Below are positions 17,389-26,393 of a DNA stretch of 64,000 nt, piece after piece. The notes beneath the pieces were generated by a model. It had not been told where the DNA came from and did not search any database. It saw only the letters and a program-made list of their open reading frames with translations. The position numbers were made by a program, and so were the translations under genes. The first letter of the stretch is position 1. Each line of letters begins with the position of its first letter. This stretch comes from Paracoxiella cheracis (GTDB taxonomy: Bacteria; Pseudomonadota; Gammaproteobacteria; Coxiellales; Coxiellaceae): contig NZ_CP186485.1 of NCBI RefSeq assembly GCF_049348705.1, positions 1,178,001 through 1,242,000 of the forward strand, read 5' to 3'.

Positions 17389-18063
17389 ATGACGAGCATG
17401 ACAGAGACAATAACTTGGAAAGATGTCCTTGGTGAAGAAAAACAAAAACCGTATTTTAAGGCCATTTTAGACTTCGTAAAAAAAGAACGCGCCGCAGGTA
17501 AGAAAATTTACCCTCCACACAAAGACATGTTTAATGCGTTGAAGTTCACACCGTATGAAAATGTGAAAGTGGTTATCTTGGGTCAAGATCCTTATCACGG
17601 TCCTGGCCAAGCACATGGCCTCGCCTTTTCTGTGCAACCCGGAGTTCCCTTTCCACCATCGTTACAGAATATTTTTAAAGAGTTGCAAAGCGATGTCGGG
17701 ATTCCCATGCCCCAAACAGGCTGCTTAGAAAAATGGGCAAAACAAGGTGTGTTATTATTAAATGCAGCATTATCCGTTGAAGATGGCAAGCCGCAATCAC
17801 ATGCCAATATTGGTTGGCATCAATTTACCGATGCGGTGATTTCGAGTTTGAATGAAAACCCGAATGAAATCGTATTTCTATTGTGGGGCGCTTATGCGCA
17901 GCAAAAATCGATATTAATTAACTCGCTTCGTCATCGTATCTTAAAAGCACCCCACCCTTCACCCTTATCTGCAAATCGTGGTTTTTTTGGCTGCAAGCAT
18001 TTTTCGCAAGCCAACGAGCTACTACGCCAGATGGGGCGCGAAGAAATAGACTGGTCGCTTTGA
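17389..18063 (+). CDS. ung: Uracil-DNA glycosylase, family 1
   Basis: This 224-residue enzyme removes uracil from DNA. It carries the catalytic motif VVILGQDPYHGPGQAHGLAF (Asp in GQDPYHGPGQ), PPSLQNIFKEL, LLLNAALSVEDGKPQSHAN, VFLLWGAYAQQK and the minor-groove loop APHPSPLSANRGFFG. The start may be 17389 or the ATG three codons later; a GGAGAG ribosome site supports 17389. It follows rlpA after 27 bases and is probably cotranscribed. Confidence 0.95.
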   Translation: MTSMTETITWKDVLGEEKQKPYFKAILDFVKKERAAGKKIYPPHKDMFNALKFTPYENVKVVILGQDPYHGPGQAHGLAFSVQPGVPFPPSLQNIFKELQSDVGIPMPQTGCLEKWAKQGVLLLNAALSVEDGKPQSHANIGWHQFTDAVISSLNENPNEIVFLLWGAYAQQKSILINSLRHRILKAPHPSPLSANRGFFGCKHFSQANELLRQMGREEIDWSL

Positions 18064-18148
18064 CTTACGCCTTGTTTTCAAAAGAGATCATCGGATCTCC
18101 ATCTCTAAATTGACAATTCCGGCCCGCCTCGCTAAAGTTTGTTGCTGC

Positions 18149-18232
18149 GCCGAGATGGTGGAATTGGTAGACACGCAAGCTTCAGATGCTTGTGGGGGCA
18201 ACTCCGTGGAGGTTCGAGTCCTCTTCTCGGCA
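18149..18232 (+). tRNA. tRNA-Leu (anticodon CAG)
   Basis: The acceptor arms GCCGAGA and TCTCGGC pair perfectly, with discriminator A. The anticodon stem CAAGC/GCTTG encloses TTCAGAT, giving anticodon CAG. The D region has TGGAATTGGTAGACACG, the long variable arm is of class II size, and the T arm contains GGTTCGAGTCC. CCA is not encoded. It lies between ung and def. Confidence 0.97.
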
Positions 18233-18261
18233 TATTGAGTACCTTTAACGATTATATTTTT

Positions 18262-18780
18262 ATGACTATTTTAAAAATTTTACAATATCCGAATCCGCGC
18301 TTAAAAACCGTAGCGCAACCCGTCGAAACATTCGATGATGAAATTCAAAAGATCATCGATGATATGTTTGAGACTCATTACAGCAAAGAAAATTGTGCAG
18401 CCCTCGCTGCAACGCAATTAGATATCAAAAATCCTAAGCATATCACCGTTATCGATTTTTCAACTAATAAAGATGAACCACTCTGCTTAGTCAATGCAAA
18501 AATTATTGAGCGCGAAGGTGAACGCACGGAAGAAGAAGGTTGCATGTCTGTGGGTGGTGCTACTTATGAAAAAGTAACGCGAGCAGGAAAAATTAAAGTC
18601 CGCGCGCAAGATCGGCATGGCAAGCCACTCGAGTTTGAAGCCGATGGTTTTATGGCAAAGTGTATTCAACACGAGTTAGATCATCTTGACGGGGTGATTT
18701 TTCTCGATCATCTTTCCCCTCTTAAGCGTAGCCGTATCGATAAAAAAATTGAAAAGCTGCGTCGTCATGGGGAACTTTAG
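18262..18780 (+). CDS. def: Peptide deformylase
   Basis: This 172-residue metalloenzyme removes formyl groups from nascent proteins. It has all three motifs: CAALAATQL (motif 1, with Ala where GxGLAAxQ usually has Gly), EEGCMSV (motif 2, metal Cys) and CIQHELDHLDG (motif 3, HExxH). The start at 18262 (MTILKILQYPNPRLK) is the family N-terminus; a frame extending upstream to 18139 runs through the tRNA and is rejected. The altered motif 1 suggests a divergent or second-copy deformylase. The gene ends 4 bases inside the convergent neighbour. Confidence 0.9.
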   Translation: MTILKILQYPNPRLKTVAQPVETFDDEIQKIIDDMFETHYSKENCAALAATQLDIKNPKHITVIDFSTNKDEPLCLVNAKIIEREGERTEEEGCMSVGGATYEKVTRAGKIKVRAQDRHGKPLEFEADGFMAKCIQHELDHLDGVIFLDHLSPLKRSRIDKKIEKLRRHGEL

Positions 18781-19151
18781 CAAGACTCAAAAACTTCTTT
18801 AGCAGCCATAATAGCGTTTGTCGCGGCAGGAAAGCCACAATACGCAATCATCTGCGTAATGATTTCAACAATTTCAGCCTTTGAGGCGCCACATCGCAAC
18901 GCTGCATCGATATGAATTTTCAACTGTGGGATTGAAAAACCTTGCACGGTTAATGCAGCGACTGTTGCAAGCTCACGTGTTTTTTGATCGAGAGTTTCAT
19001 CGCCATAAAGATCACCAAAAGCAAACTCAACATTCACCGTTGCAAATTTTGGTGCGATTTCTCGAATTGCCTCAACATATTGGTCAGCCTTTGGCCCTAA
19101 ATGTCGCCGCATTTCTTCAATGCCTTTTTTATAACGCACTTCATCAGTCAT
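18777..19151 (-). CDS. Carboxymuconolactone decarboxylase (AhpD-like) family protein
   Basis: This 124-residue protein has the family core FAFGDLYGDETLDQKTRELA, then HIDAALRCGASKAEIVEII and QMIAYCGFPAATNAI. This is the all-helical CMD fold. The lone Cys in DAALRCGASK and the Cys in AYCGF are not a CxxC pair, so an AhpD-type redox role is uncertain; gamma-carboxymuconolactone decarboxylase-like is the better label. It is downstream of the broken doxX gene in the same orientation and was probably in one operon with it. Confidence 0.85.
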   Translation of the reverse strand: MTDEVRYKKGIEEMRRHLGPKADQYVEAIREIAPKFATVNVEFAFGDLYGDETLDQKTRELATVAALTVQGFSIPQLKIHIDAALRCGASKAEIVEIITQMIAYCGFPAATNAIMAAKEVFESC

Positions 19152-19369
19152 AACAATACTCCCTTACATTGACGCAATACTCCAAGGACCAGACCCTTGC
19201 AACATAAAGAAAAAAGCAACGGCTGCTAATACAAAGTTTTTTTGTGCCGATGATACGTTGCCAAGAACTGCTAAATTCACTAGTGCGCTACTCGCATCAG
19301 CCGAAAATTCTTTCGCGCGATTGGCTAATTGATAGTGAATATAAGCGCCACCTATATTAAATATTAATA

Positions 19370-20379
19370 ACCTCAGTTCTGGATAACTGCGTATAAATTA
19401 TTCTTTATATTGTTGGTTTTTATTCCTGGTTTGTTTGGTCGCCAAGAATAGGCAATTAGCGCTGCAAGGGTATTGACTAAAAAATTAATCGGACTACGAT
19501 GACGCGAATGCTCAACATGATACAAGTTTTTCAACTGATCGATAATCGTTTCTACGATGCCACGTTGTTTTAGGAAAAACTTTTCAAATGCAGAAAGCAT
19601 TTTGTTCTTCATATTTTTACGGACTTTTGTCACAAATTTTAAATCGTGTTTTGCCAAATCGTCCGCAAGATCTTTTCCAAGATACCCTTTATCGCCAGCG
19701 CCCAACCCCTTTAAATTAGCCATTAATTTTCTAACAACAGCGCGATCATCCACGTTCCCTTTCGTTAAACAAAAACGGATTAATTCCCCTTGATGATTAA
19801 TCACAATATGTAGTTTAAAGCCGTAAACCCAGCCCATTGTGCTTTTACTGCGTTTAGCAATGCCTTTGAAAACCTTGTTTCGATAAATTCGTTTATTGTG
19901 GCATACGCGTAGTGTAGTTGAGTCAATATAATACAATCCCGTGTGTTTGCCCTTTCTCGAAAGCAAATAGGCGGCGAGCATCATTAGCGCTGCTGATTGG
20001 CAGGCGACAAAACGTGTGTAACTCAGCGCCGTAGGAAAATACTTCTTCATGTCTTGTAAAACACATCCACAATAAAAATCCTTAAATGTGCGATAGTGAC
20101 TCATTTGAAACAACACAATGATGGTGCCAATTTCAGACAAGCTCATTTGCATCGCTCGATCTCGTTTTCTGTCTGGGTTCGGTAGCAAATACTTTGATTG
20201 ACCTTTCAAATAATCCTTGCAAAAATCATCCATATCACAAAAAATCTCCGTGACCGGTGCCAACATGATTAACTCCTGTTACATTATTTAGCTGTAATTT
20301 TGGAGCTAAATTTTAGCGGTTCCGGTCTTTTTTTCAATTATTTCATTCACTTATTCCTTTTCTTATACAGAACTCAGGT
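19370..20379 (-). mobile_element. IS-D, IS982-family element (1010 bp)
   Basis: The ends ACCTCAGTTCTGGATAA and the complement of TTATACAGAACTCAGGT are imperfect inverted repeats, ACCT-rich as in IS982. A perfect 8-bp duplication TATTAATA flanks it at 19362-19369 and 20380-20387. It carries one complete transposase and interrupts doxX. It is the only copy in the window. Confidence 0.93.
19373..20266 (-). CDS. IS982-family transposase
   Basis: This 297-residue protein has the IS982 N-terminus (VTEIFCDMDDFCKDY) and the DDE core: YYIDSTTLRVCHNKR (first Asp), GWVYGFKLHIVINHQGE, LGAGDKGYLGKDLADDL (second Asp), and KQRGIVETIIDQLKNLYHVEH (catalytic Glu). The length is normal for IS982 and no break is seen, so it may be active. 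Confidence 0.93.
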   Translation of the reverse strand: MLAPVTEIFCDMDDFCKDYLKGQSKYLLPNPDRKRDRAMQMSLSEIGTIIVLFQMSHYRTFKDFYCGCVLQDMKKYFPTALSYTRFVACQSAALMMLAAYLLSRKGKHTGLYYIDSTTLRVCHNKRIYRNKVFKGIAKRSKSTMGWVYGFKLHIVINHQGELIRFCLTKGNVDDRAVVRKLMANLKGLGAGDKGYLGKDLADDLAKHDLKFVTKVRKNMKNKMLSAFEKFFLKQRGIVETIIDQLKNLYHVEHSRHRSPINFLVNTLAALIAYSWRPNKPGIKTNNIKNNLYAVIQN

Positions 20380-20617
20380 TATTAATAATAAAATACCGCC
20401 AATGCGTGCATAAATGCCGAGTAAAATTGATAACCCACCGATAATCATTACAAGCACTGATGCGATCGTAAATGTTTTCGGCTGCTTCTTGAAAAGCAAT
20501 GCGGTCGTATCGATAGTCCCTTGCCAGTTTTTGAATAACGCAATTAAGGGATATAAATACATCCATGCGTATACTATGCGAAGGACTATCCATGCGAAGG
20601 GGTGGATATTCATCATT

Positions 20618-20866
20618 CGATGCGCGCCATGGAGAGCGAAGCGAAGGCGCGTATTCCGCGGTAGGCTCGGATTTTTTGCCGAGCGTAAGCGACTGCAAAA
20701 AATCTTTACGAGCCGTCAAGTCATTTGAGAGCCCGTGCGTAGTCGAGCCGTGAGGTCGCGGAGCGCGGGCGACGAGGACGTCCGCGGCTATTTAAGTTGT
20801 CGCGTATTGCGAGTCGATTATTGACAGGGATGGCAATAATCTATCACGAGCATCGCGACACGCTTG
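20618..20866 (+). repeat. R249 repeat, copy 2 (forward), between Shine-Dalgarno and ATG of doxX
   Basis: This exact 249-bp copy runs from CGATGCGCGCC to CGACACGCTTG. The base right of it begins AACCTCCTT and the base left ends CATCATT. Deleting it gives, on the minus strand, AAGGAGGTTAATGATG, a perfect ribosome site and start. No target duplication is present. Confidence 0.95.
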
Positions 20867-20879
20867 AACCTCCTTGTGG

Positions 20880-21160
20880 TGATCTGGAGCACCATTTGCG
20901 GGGAATTTACTGCGAAAAATGAGCCTCGCCATGCTCATGTATTATCTATACACTCCGCTGGCTCGTTAATTTTTCACAGTAACTTCCCGCACAACTGACG
21001 CTCCTAAGTTCCATTGAGCATCTTACTCTTCTTTGCAAAAAAATGCTCTCCTGATCTGGAGCACCATTACTTGTCATCCCGAACACAGTGAGGGATCTCG
21101 TAACCACAGCACTGTGCTACACGTTTGAGATTCCTCGCGCTGCTTGGAATGACTACGAAA
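20880..21160. repeat. Two palindromic intergenic repeats between R249 and alsS
   Basis: The first (about 20893-20992) is a long imperfect hairpin from TGCGGGGAATTTACTGCG to its near complement ending AACTTCCCGCA. GATCTGGAGCACCATT occurs just before it and again at 21053. The second (about 21074-21160) runs GTCATCCCGAACACAGTGAG to CTGCTTGGAATGAC, an inverted pair of the kind seen as interspersed repeats in many bacteria. No gene is seen in the 310 bases. Confidence 0.65.
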
Positions 21161-21177
21161 TTATAACAGTTTTATTA

Positions 21178-22842
21178 TTAATGACCAAGATTGTCACAGG
21201 CAGATTTGAAGAGCTCTAAGTTATCGCTGTAATCAATCGGAATTTGAATTAAAACAGGACCCTCATCGTTCAGGGCTTCTTGCAAGGTTTCTAACAAAGC
21301 ATCCGAATGATTAACCGCATACCCCTTTGCGCCAAAACTCTTCGCATAGTCAACGATATTTACCGGACCAAAATCAACACCGCTCGTTCTTTTATATTTC
21401 ATTAATTCTTGCTCGGCTACCATGTCATAGCTTCCATCCACCCAAACACAATGCACAAAATGGCAATTCTCACGCACCGCCGTTTCTAACTCCATTGCTG
21501 AAAATAAAAAACCGCCATCACCTGAAATTGAAATGACTTTTTTATGTGGCCTTACCAACGTTGTCGCAATCGCCCAAGGCAATGCCACACCGAGCGTTTG
21601 TTGTCCGTTACTAAATAATAAATGATGTGGTTCATAGGAAAATAAGTAACGCGCCAACCACATATAATGTGTGCCCACATCACTGATAATAGTAGTAGTA
21701 TCGTCACTGCATTGATTTAAATCGTGAATAACGCGTAAAGGATGAATCAGTTTACCATTAAATTTGGCACCACTTGCAATTTTATCCTGTAGTTCTTGCT
21801 GTAATTTTTTAACAAATTTTTCATGAGCTAATGTGTCACGCTTTTCTAAATGTGTCGATAATGCATTGAGGTTTTTAGCAATGTCACCCACTAATTCGAT
21901 TTTCGGTTGATAGGTTGTGTGTATATTCGCGGGGTTCGTGTCAATATCAATAATAGTTTTATTGCATTTTCGATTCCACGTTTCCGGGTCATATTCAACA
22001 GGATTATACCCCACGGTGACTACCACATCAGCAACGTCTAATAATTTGTCGCCAGGCTGATTTTTAAATAACCCTAAACGGCCAACAAAATATTTCACTA
22101 AATCACGAGAAATCACACCCGCTGCCTGATAGGTGCTGACGACAGGCATGGGTGTTTTCTTCAATAATGCGCGAATAGCTTCGGTATTTTTAGGTTTGCT
22201 CGCTTCTAGCCCTAAAAAAAATACCGGTTGTTTAGCATGATTGATTAATGCGGCAGCTTGCTTGATTTTGGTTTCGGGTGCGCTCCCATACTCAACGGGT
22301 GGGACTGCTTTTGTTGCAAATGCTTTTGTTTCACACGTTAGAACGTCTTGTGGCAAACTCATAAATACTGCACCACAATGAGGCGTTGTGGCAATACGAA
22401 AAGCATTTTCGACAACTTCGGGAATATTTTCGGCTAACACAACTTCCGAACTGTGCTTAGTCACCGGCGTCATTAAGGCGACGTTGTCTGTACTTTGATG
22501 CGATTCTTTCAAACGCATCGCACGCGGCACATTAGCGCCCATTGCGACGATTGGATCTCCCTCTGTGGTCGCTGTCAGCAATCCGGTTGCTAAATTAGAA
22601 ACACCAGGACCCGATGTCACTAATACAACGCCTGGTTTGCCGGTTAAGCGCCCATAAATGCCTGCCATAAACGCAGCATTTTGCTCGTGACGGCACACAA
22701 TGAGTTTGATTTTATCGCGAACATCTACCAATGCGTTAAAAATTGCATCAACTTTTGCACCGGGGATGCCAAAGATATATTCTACACCGTGATTGATAAG
22801 ACAATTGACTAAGAGCTTCGCGCCGCTTGATTTCGCTGCCAT
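21178..22842 (-). CDS. alsS: Acetolactate synthase, catabolic AlsS type
   Basis: This 554-residue thiamine-diphosphate enzyme condenses two pyruvates to acetolactate. The N-terminal domain has VEYIFGIPGAKVDAIFNAL and CRHEQNAAFMAGIYGRLTG (catalytic Glu). LVTSGPGVSNLATGLLTATT follows, then a central domain. The C-terminal domain has the GDGGFLFSAMELETAVREN metal/ThDP motif (GDG...N-like). GVDFGPVNIVDYAKSFGAKG matches AlsS better than the FAD-dependent biosynthetic IlvB. No small regulatory subunit is adjacent. A decarboxylase partner (AlsD) is not in the window. Confidence 0.85.
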   Translation of the reverse strand: MAAKSSGAKLLVNCLINHGVEYIFGIPGAKVDAIFNALVDVRDKIKLIVCRHEQNAAFMAGIYGRLTGKPGVVLVTSGPGVSNLATGLLTATTEGDPIVAMGANVPRAMRLKESHQSTDNVALMTPVTKHSSEVVLAENIPEVVENAFRIATTPHCGAVFMSLPQDVLTCETKAFATKAVPPVEYGSAPETKIKQAAALINHAKQPVFFLGLEASKPKNTEAIRALLKKTPMPVVSTYQAAGVISRDLVKYFVGRLGLFKNQPGDKLLDVADVVVTVGYNPVEYDPETWNRKCNKTIIDIDTNPANIHTTYQPKIELVGDIAKNLNALSTHLEKRDTLAHEKFVKKLQQELQDKIASGAKFNGKLIHPLRVIHDLNQCSDDTTTIISDVGTHYMWLARYLFSYEPHHLLFSNGQQTLGVALPWAIATTLVRPHKKVISISGDGGFLFSAMELETAVRENCHFVHCVWVDGSYDMVAEQELMKYKRTSGVDFGPVNIVDYAKSFGAKGYAVNHSDALLETLQEALNDEGPVLIQIPIDYSDNLELFKSACDNLGH

Positions 22843-22912
22843 GCTGACAGCCTGTCTTTTCGTTGAGTCCTTATATTATAGTATAATTTAAGCATAACAT
22901 TGTAAACAGGCC

Positions 22913-23710
22913 CTAAACTCCTGGCCACATCCGCGTTAAGATATTATCTTTATTAATCAAATGATGCTTAAATGCAGCTATGATATGAATTGCTACGAGG
23001 ATACAAACGATGCGCGCGATGGAGAGCGAAGCGAAGGGGCGTATTCCGCGGCAGGCTGGGATTTTTTGCCGAGCGTAAGCGACTGCAAAAAATCTTTACG
23101 AGGCGTCGAGTCAGTTGAGAGCCCGTGCGTAGTCGAGCCGTGAGGTCGCGGAGCGCGGGTGAGGAGGACGTCCGCGGTTATTTAAGTTGTCGCGTATTGC
23201 GAGTCGATTATTGACAGGGATGGCAATAATCTATCACGAGCATCGCGACACGCTTGTGACCCAGGCAAGGATTAAATGAATGTTCGCTGCCGCTGTAACA
23301 ACGGCTTTATTTATTCCAATTCCTGGCATTGGAATTTCAACAAGCCAGAAAAAATTCGGCGGATGTCCTGCTGCTGTAGAAAGAAGCCAGCCGCTGATCG
23401 GCATTAGAAACAATAATAAATACAATGCGAAATGAACGGTTTTGGCAGCGACTCGCTCCCACTTAGTCATGCTGATTGACCAATGCGGTTTAGGATTAAT
23501 CAAGCTCCAGAAAATAAATAAAATCATCACGAATAAAATAAGAAGTCCGACCGATTTGTGAAATGTATAAAAACGGCCTTGAATGATTTCATTGCCGATG
23601 CGGCTCATCGAAACACCCACGATGATTTGTATGAGAAATAAAACGAATATCAACCAATGAAAAAACTTCGTTACACTGCCATAACGTTCATGGGTATTGC
23701 GACAAGCCAT
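22913..23710 (-). pseudogene. Cytochrome b561, interrupted by R249
   Basis: The N-terminal part (23710-23257) has four-helix cytochrome b561 features: GSVTKFFHWLIFVLFLIQII, FHKSVGLLILFVMILFIFW, LYLLLFLMPISGWLLSTAAG and NIHLILAWV. After exactly 249 bp of R249 the same frame resumes as CILVAIHIIAAFKHHLINKD and ends LTRMWPGV. Joined, the protein is 182 residues with heme-ligand His residues on helices 1, 2 and 4, normal for the family. R249 introduces TGA, so the present product is a 158-residue truncated protein lacking the last heme ligands. Confidence 0.92.
23008..23256 (+). repeat. R249 repeat, copy 3 (forward), diverged
   Basis: This 249-bp copy has about ten base substitutions from the other six, mostly C to G, and no length change. 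Several fall in predicted stems without compensating changes. It is probably the oldest insertion in the window. Its exact excision restores the cytochrome b561 frame (WVICILVAIH). Confidence 0.93.
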
Positions 23711-23719
23711 TATTTTTCC

Positions 23720-25012
23720 TTAAATAAAGGGATCCTCTAAAATTATCGTCTGATCGCGCTCGGGTCCTGTCGACACTATTTTAACAGGCACCTGTGTCAG
23801 TTCTTCTATTCTAGCAATATAATTGCGAGCGTTTTGTGGCATATCTTTAATGTCAGTAATGCCAAACGTTTCAGACTTCCAACCCGGTAATTCTTCATAA
23901 ACAGGTTCACAGCTTGCTAATGCTTCCTGGTCGAATGGAGGTTCATGCAAAATTTCACCGTCCAGACGATAACCGGTACAAATGCGAATTTTATCGAATT
24001 CATCGAGCACATCTAACTTTGTTAATACAATTCCAGTTAAGCTGTTTGATTGAATTGACCAACGCATGCCAATCACATCAAACCAACCACAGCGTCGCGG
24101 CCTGCCGGTCACAGAGCCAAACTCTTTGCCACGCTTGGCCATGGTTTCACCGATCGTGTCGGTTAATTCCGTTGGAAACGGCCCCGCCCCAACGCGCGTG
24201 ACATAGGCCTTCGTTATGCCTAAAACACCATCTAAATATAAAGGCCCAAAACCTGTACCTGTTGCTGCTGCACCCGCTGTTGTATTTGAAGAAGTTACAA
24301 ACGGATAAGTGCCTAAATCCACGTCTAATAAAGAGCCTTGCGCGCCTTCAAACATGATGTTTTTGCCTTCACGACGCAGTTTACCTAACAATGCCGACAC
24401 ATCACCAATCATTGGTTTTATTTTATCGGCCATTTGCAATAGTTCTTCTAGGACTTTCAAATGTGGAATCGGTTTTTGCTTATAAAAATGCTCTAATTGA
24501 AAATTGTGAAAATCTGCTAGTTTTTTTAATTTTTTTTCTAAAAAATCGGGGTGAAATAAATCCATTGCGCGAACACCACGACGCGCCACTTTATCTTCAT
24601 AAGCAGGCCCAATGCCGCGACCCGTTGTGCCAATCGCTTGTTTACCAAGCGCTGCTTCACGCGCTTGATCCAATGCCACATGATAAGGTAATAACAAATT
24701 ACAGGCCGAGCTAATTCGTAGTTGCTTCGTCACTGCTGTACCCTGCTCTTCCAATTCTTGGATTTCGCCGAGCAAAGCTTCTGGCGAAACTACAACACCA
24801 TTGCCAATTAAACACAGCACGCCTTCGCGTAAAATGCCAGATGGGATTAAACGCAAGATTGTTTTTTTGCCGCGAATAATTAGAGTGTGTCCGGCATTGT
24901 GGCCACCTTGAAAGCGCACCACAGCCGCCACACGGTCTGTTAATAAATCAACGATTTTACCTTTTCCCTCATCACCCCACTGGGTGCCAAGGACAACAAT
25001 ATTTTTTCCCAT
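23720..25012 (-). CDS. purA: Adenylosuccinate synthetase
   Basis: This 430-residue enzyme makes adenylosuccinate from IMP and Asp using GTP. The N-terminus VVLGTQWGDEGKGKIVDLL is the GDEGKGK phosphate loop. FQGGHNAGHTL, IGTTGRGIGPAYEDK, FEGAQGSLLDVDLGTYPFVT, YVTRVGAGPFPTEL, TGRPRRCGWFD and KLDVLDEF follow in normal order. The length is standard. It follows hflX in the same orientation after about 80 bases, an arrangement common near hfq-hflX in gammaproteobacteria. Confidence 0.97.
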   Translation of the reverse strand: MGKNIVVLGTQWGDEGKGKIVDLLTDRVAAVVRFQGGHNAGHTLIIRGKKTILRLIPSGILREGVLCLIGNGVVVSPEALLGEIQELEEQGTAVTKQLRISSACNLLLPYHVALDQAREAALGKQAIGTTGRGIGPAYEDKVARRGVRAMDLFHPDFLEKKLKKLADFHNFQLEHFYKQKPIPHLKVLEELLQMADKIKPMIGDVSALLGKLRREGKNIMFEGAQGSLLDVDLGTYPFVTSSNTTAGAAATGTGFGPLYLDGVLGITKAYVTRVGAGPFPTELTDTIGETMAKRGKEFGSVTGRPRRCGWFDVIGMRWSIQSNSLTGIVLTKLDVLDEFDKIRICTGYRLDGEILHEPPFDQEALASCEPVYEELPGWKSETFGITDIKDMPQNARNYIARIEELTQVPVKIVSTGPERDQTIILEDPFI

Positions 25013-25093
25013 TCATTTACTTCCGTTATCTGATCAGTCTAGCAAAGACTATTCTACGAGGCTCTAGATACCGCTGCAAGCAGTTGGCCTACT

Positions 25094-26320
25094 CTATTCT
25101 CGATCTGTTGATATCAACCGTTGATAGTCTTTACGCTGCATTTTCACCTGCATAATACTATTTCCGTCATCAGTAGTCGATTCACTCATGACAGCCCCCA
25201 TATCATAAAGCTTGGCACGCAGTCGCCCTTCTTCCGGGGTTAGCTGCACCTCACACTCAATGATTACATCAGCCAGTAATTCAATAATTGCCTGATAAAA
25301 TAAATCAAAGCCTTTTTTTGTTAATGCTGACAACCATACCCGACGCGGAGCGCCTTCAGCGTTGCGGTCAATATGTGGTGTAATATCGTCACGCAAATCA
25401 ATCTTGTTATAAATAAGTAATTGCGGCACTTCTTCAGCACCTATCTCATTTAAAACCTTATTAACTTCATCAATGGTGTCTGCACAGTGATTCGCTTGCG
25501 AATCGACAATATGTAACAATAAATCAGCTTGCCGTGTTTCCTCCAATGTAGCACGAAATGCTGCCACTAAATCGTGCGGCAAATCACGAATAAATCCAAC
25601 TGTATCCGCCAATATAACTTTGCCAACTTGGGGTAAATCAATATGTCGCAGCGTAGGATCTAACGTTGCAAATAGTTTATCGGCTGCATAAACGTCGGAT
25701 TCTGTTAATTGATTAAAGAACGTTGATTTCCCCGCGTTGGTATAACCCACCAAGGATACCGTCGGAATTGCAGCTCGCTGGCGTGCACGACGACTTTGAT
25801 GACGCTGACGAGCTACTTTTTCTAAGCGTTTGTTGATTGCTTTAATCCGTAAATTCAATAATCGACGGTCAGTTTCTAATTGGGTTTCACCCGGACCTCG
25901 CAAACCAATACCACCGCGTTGACGCTCTAAGTGACTCCATCCTCGCACTAATCTCGTACTCAAATGTTTTAATTGCGCAAGCTCTACCTGTAATTTTCCC
26001 TCGAACGTGCGTGCGCGTTGCGCAAAAATATCGAGAATTAAACCGGTGCGATCCAACACACGACATTGAAATAATTTTTCTAAATTACGTTCTTGCGCAG
26101 GCGAGAGCTCATGGTTAAACAGCACTAAATCAGCTTTAACACCACTGACCGCTGCCTGAATTTCCTCAGCTTTACCTTTGCCTACAAAATATTTGGATTC
26201 AGGTGCAGTGCGTTTACCGGTAATCAATGCCAATACTTCACCGCCTGCTGAATGTGCCAACTCCTGAAATTCAGACAATGATTCTGGATGTGTTTTTTGA
26301 TAAAAATCGATGTGCACCAA
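25094..26320 (-). CDS. hflX: Ribosome-associated GTPase HflX
   Basis: This 408-residue GTPase rescues stalled ribosomes. The HflX N-domain (SKYFVGKGKAEEIQ, LFNHELSPAQERNLEK, VLDRTGLILDIFAQRA) and helical linker (GGIGLRGPGETQLETDRR) precede the G domain with G1 GYTNAGKSTF, G3 DTVGF and G4 NKID. The start shown is TTG. Conserved residues continue upstream in frame (IERHEGGERIVLVHI, matching the usual HflX N-terminus) but with no ATG, GTG or TTG at the expected place, so the true initiator may be altered or non-canonical. Confidence 0.93.
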   Translation of the reverse strand: MVHIDFYQKTHPESLSEFQELAHSAGGEVLALITGKRTAPESKYFVGKGKAEEIQAAVSGVKADLVLFNHELSPAQERNLEKLFQCRVLDRTGLILDIFAQRARTFEGKLQVELAQLKHLSTRLVRGWSHLERQRGGIGLRGPGETQLETDRRLLNLRIKAINKRLEKVARQRHQSRRARQRAAIPTVSLVGYTNAGKSTFFNQLTESDVYAADKLFATLDPTLRHIDLPQVGKVILADTVGFIRDLPHDLVAAFRATLEETRQADLLLHIVDSQANHCADTIDEVNKVLNEIGAEEVPQLLIYNKIDLRDDITPHIDRNAEGAPRRVWLSALTKKGFDLFYQAIIELLADVIIECEVQLTPEEGRLRAKLYDMGAVMSESTTDDGNSIMQVKMQRKDYQRLISTDRE

Positions 26321-26393
26321 GACTATGCGCTCGCCGCCTTCATGCCGCTCTATAAAATAACGGTTAGATGTTTTCAGTGAACAATCCTCTACC

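Larger units (their letters stand above)
19164..20616 (-). pseudogene. DoxX-family membrane protein, interrupted by IS982 and cut off from its ribosome site by R249
   Basis: Removing the IS at 19370-20379 plus one 8-bp duplication joins ARIGGILLLI to FNIGGAYIHYQLANRAKEF and gives 144 codons ending SGPWSIASM. Four hydrophobic helices and the DoxX-like order are visible (WIVLRIVYAWMYLYPLIALF; TIASVLVMIIGGLSILLGIY; FVLAAVAFFFML). R249 at 20618 lies one base before the first ATG. Without it, the sequence reads AAGGAGG-TTA-ATG-ATG. The gene is therefore damaged twice. Confidence 0.87.

Noticed and set aside
18139..18261. Longer N-terminus for peptide deformylase
   Set aside because: The extension is the tRNA-Leu sequence read as protein.
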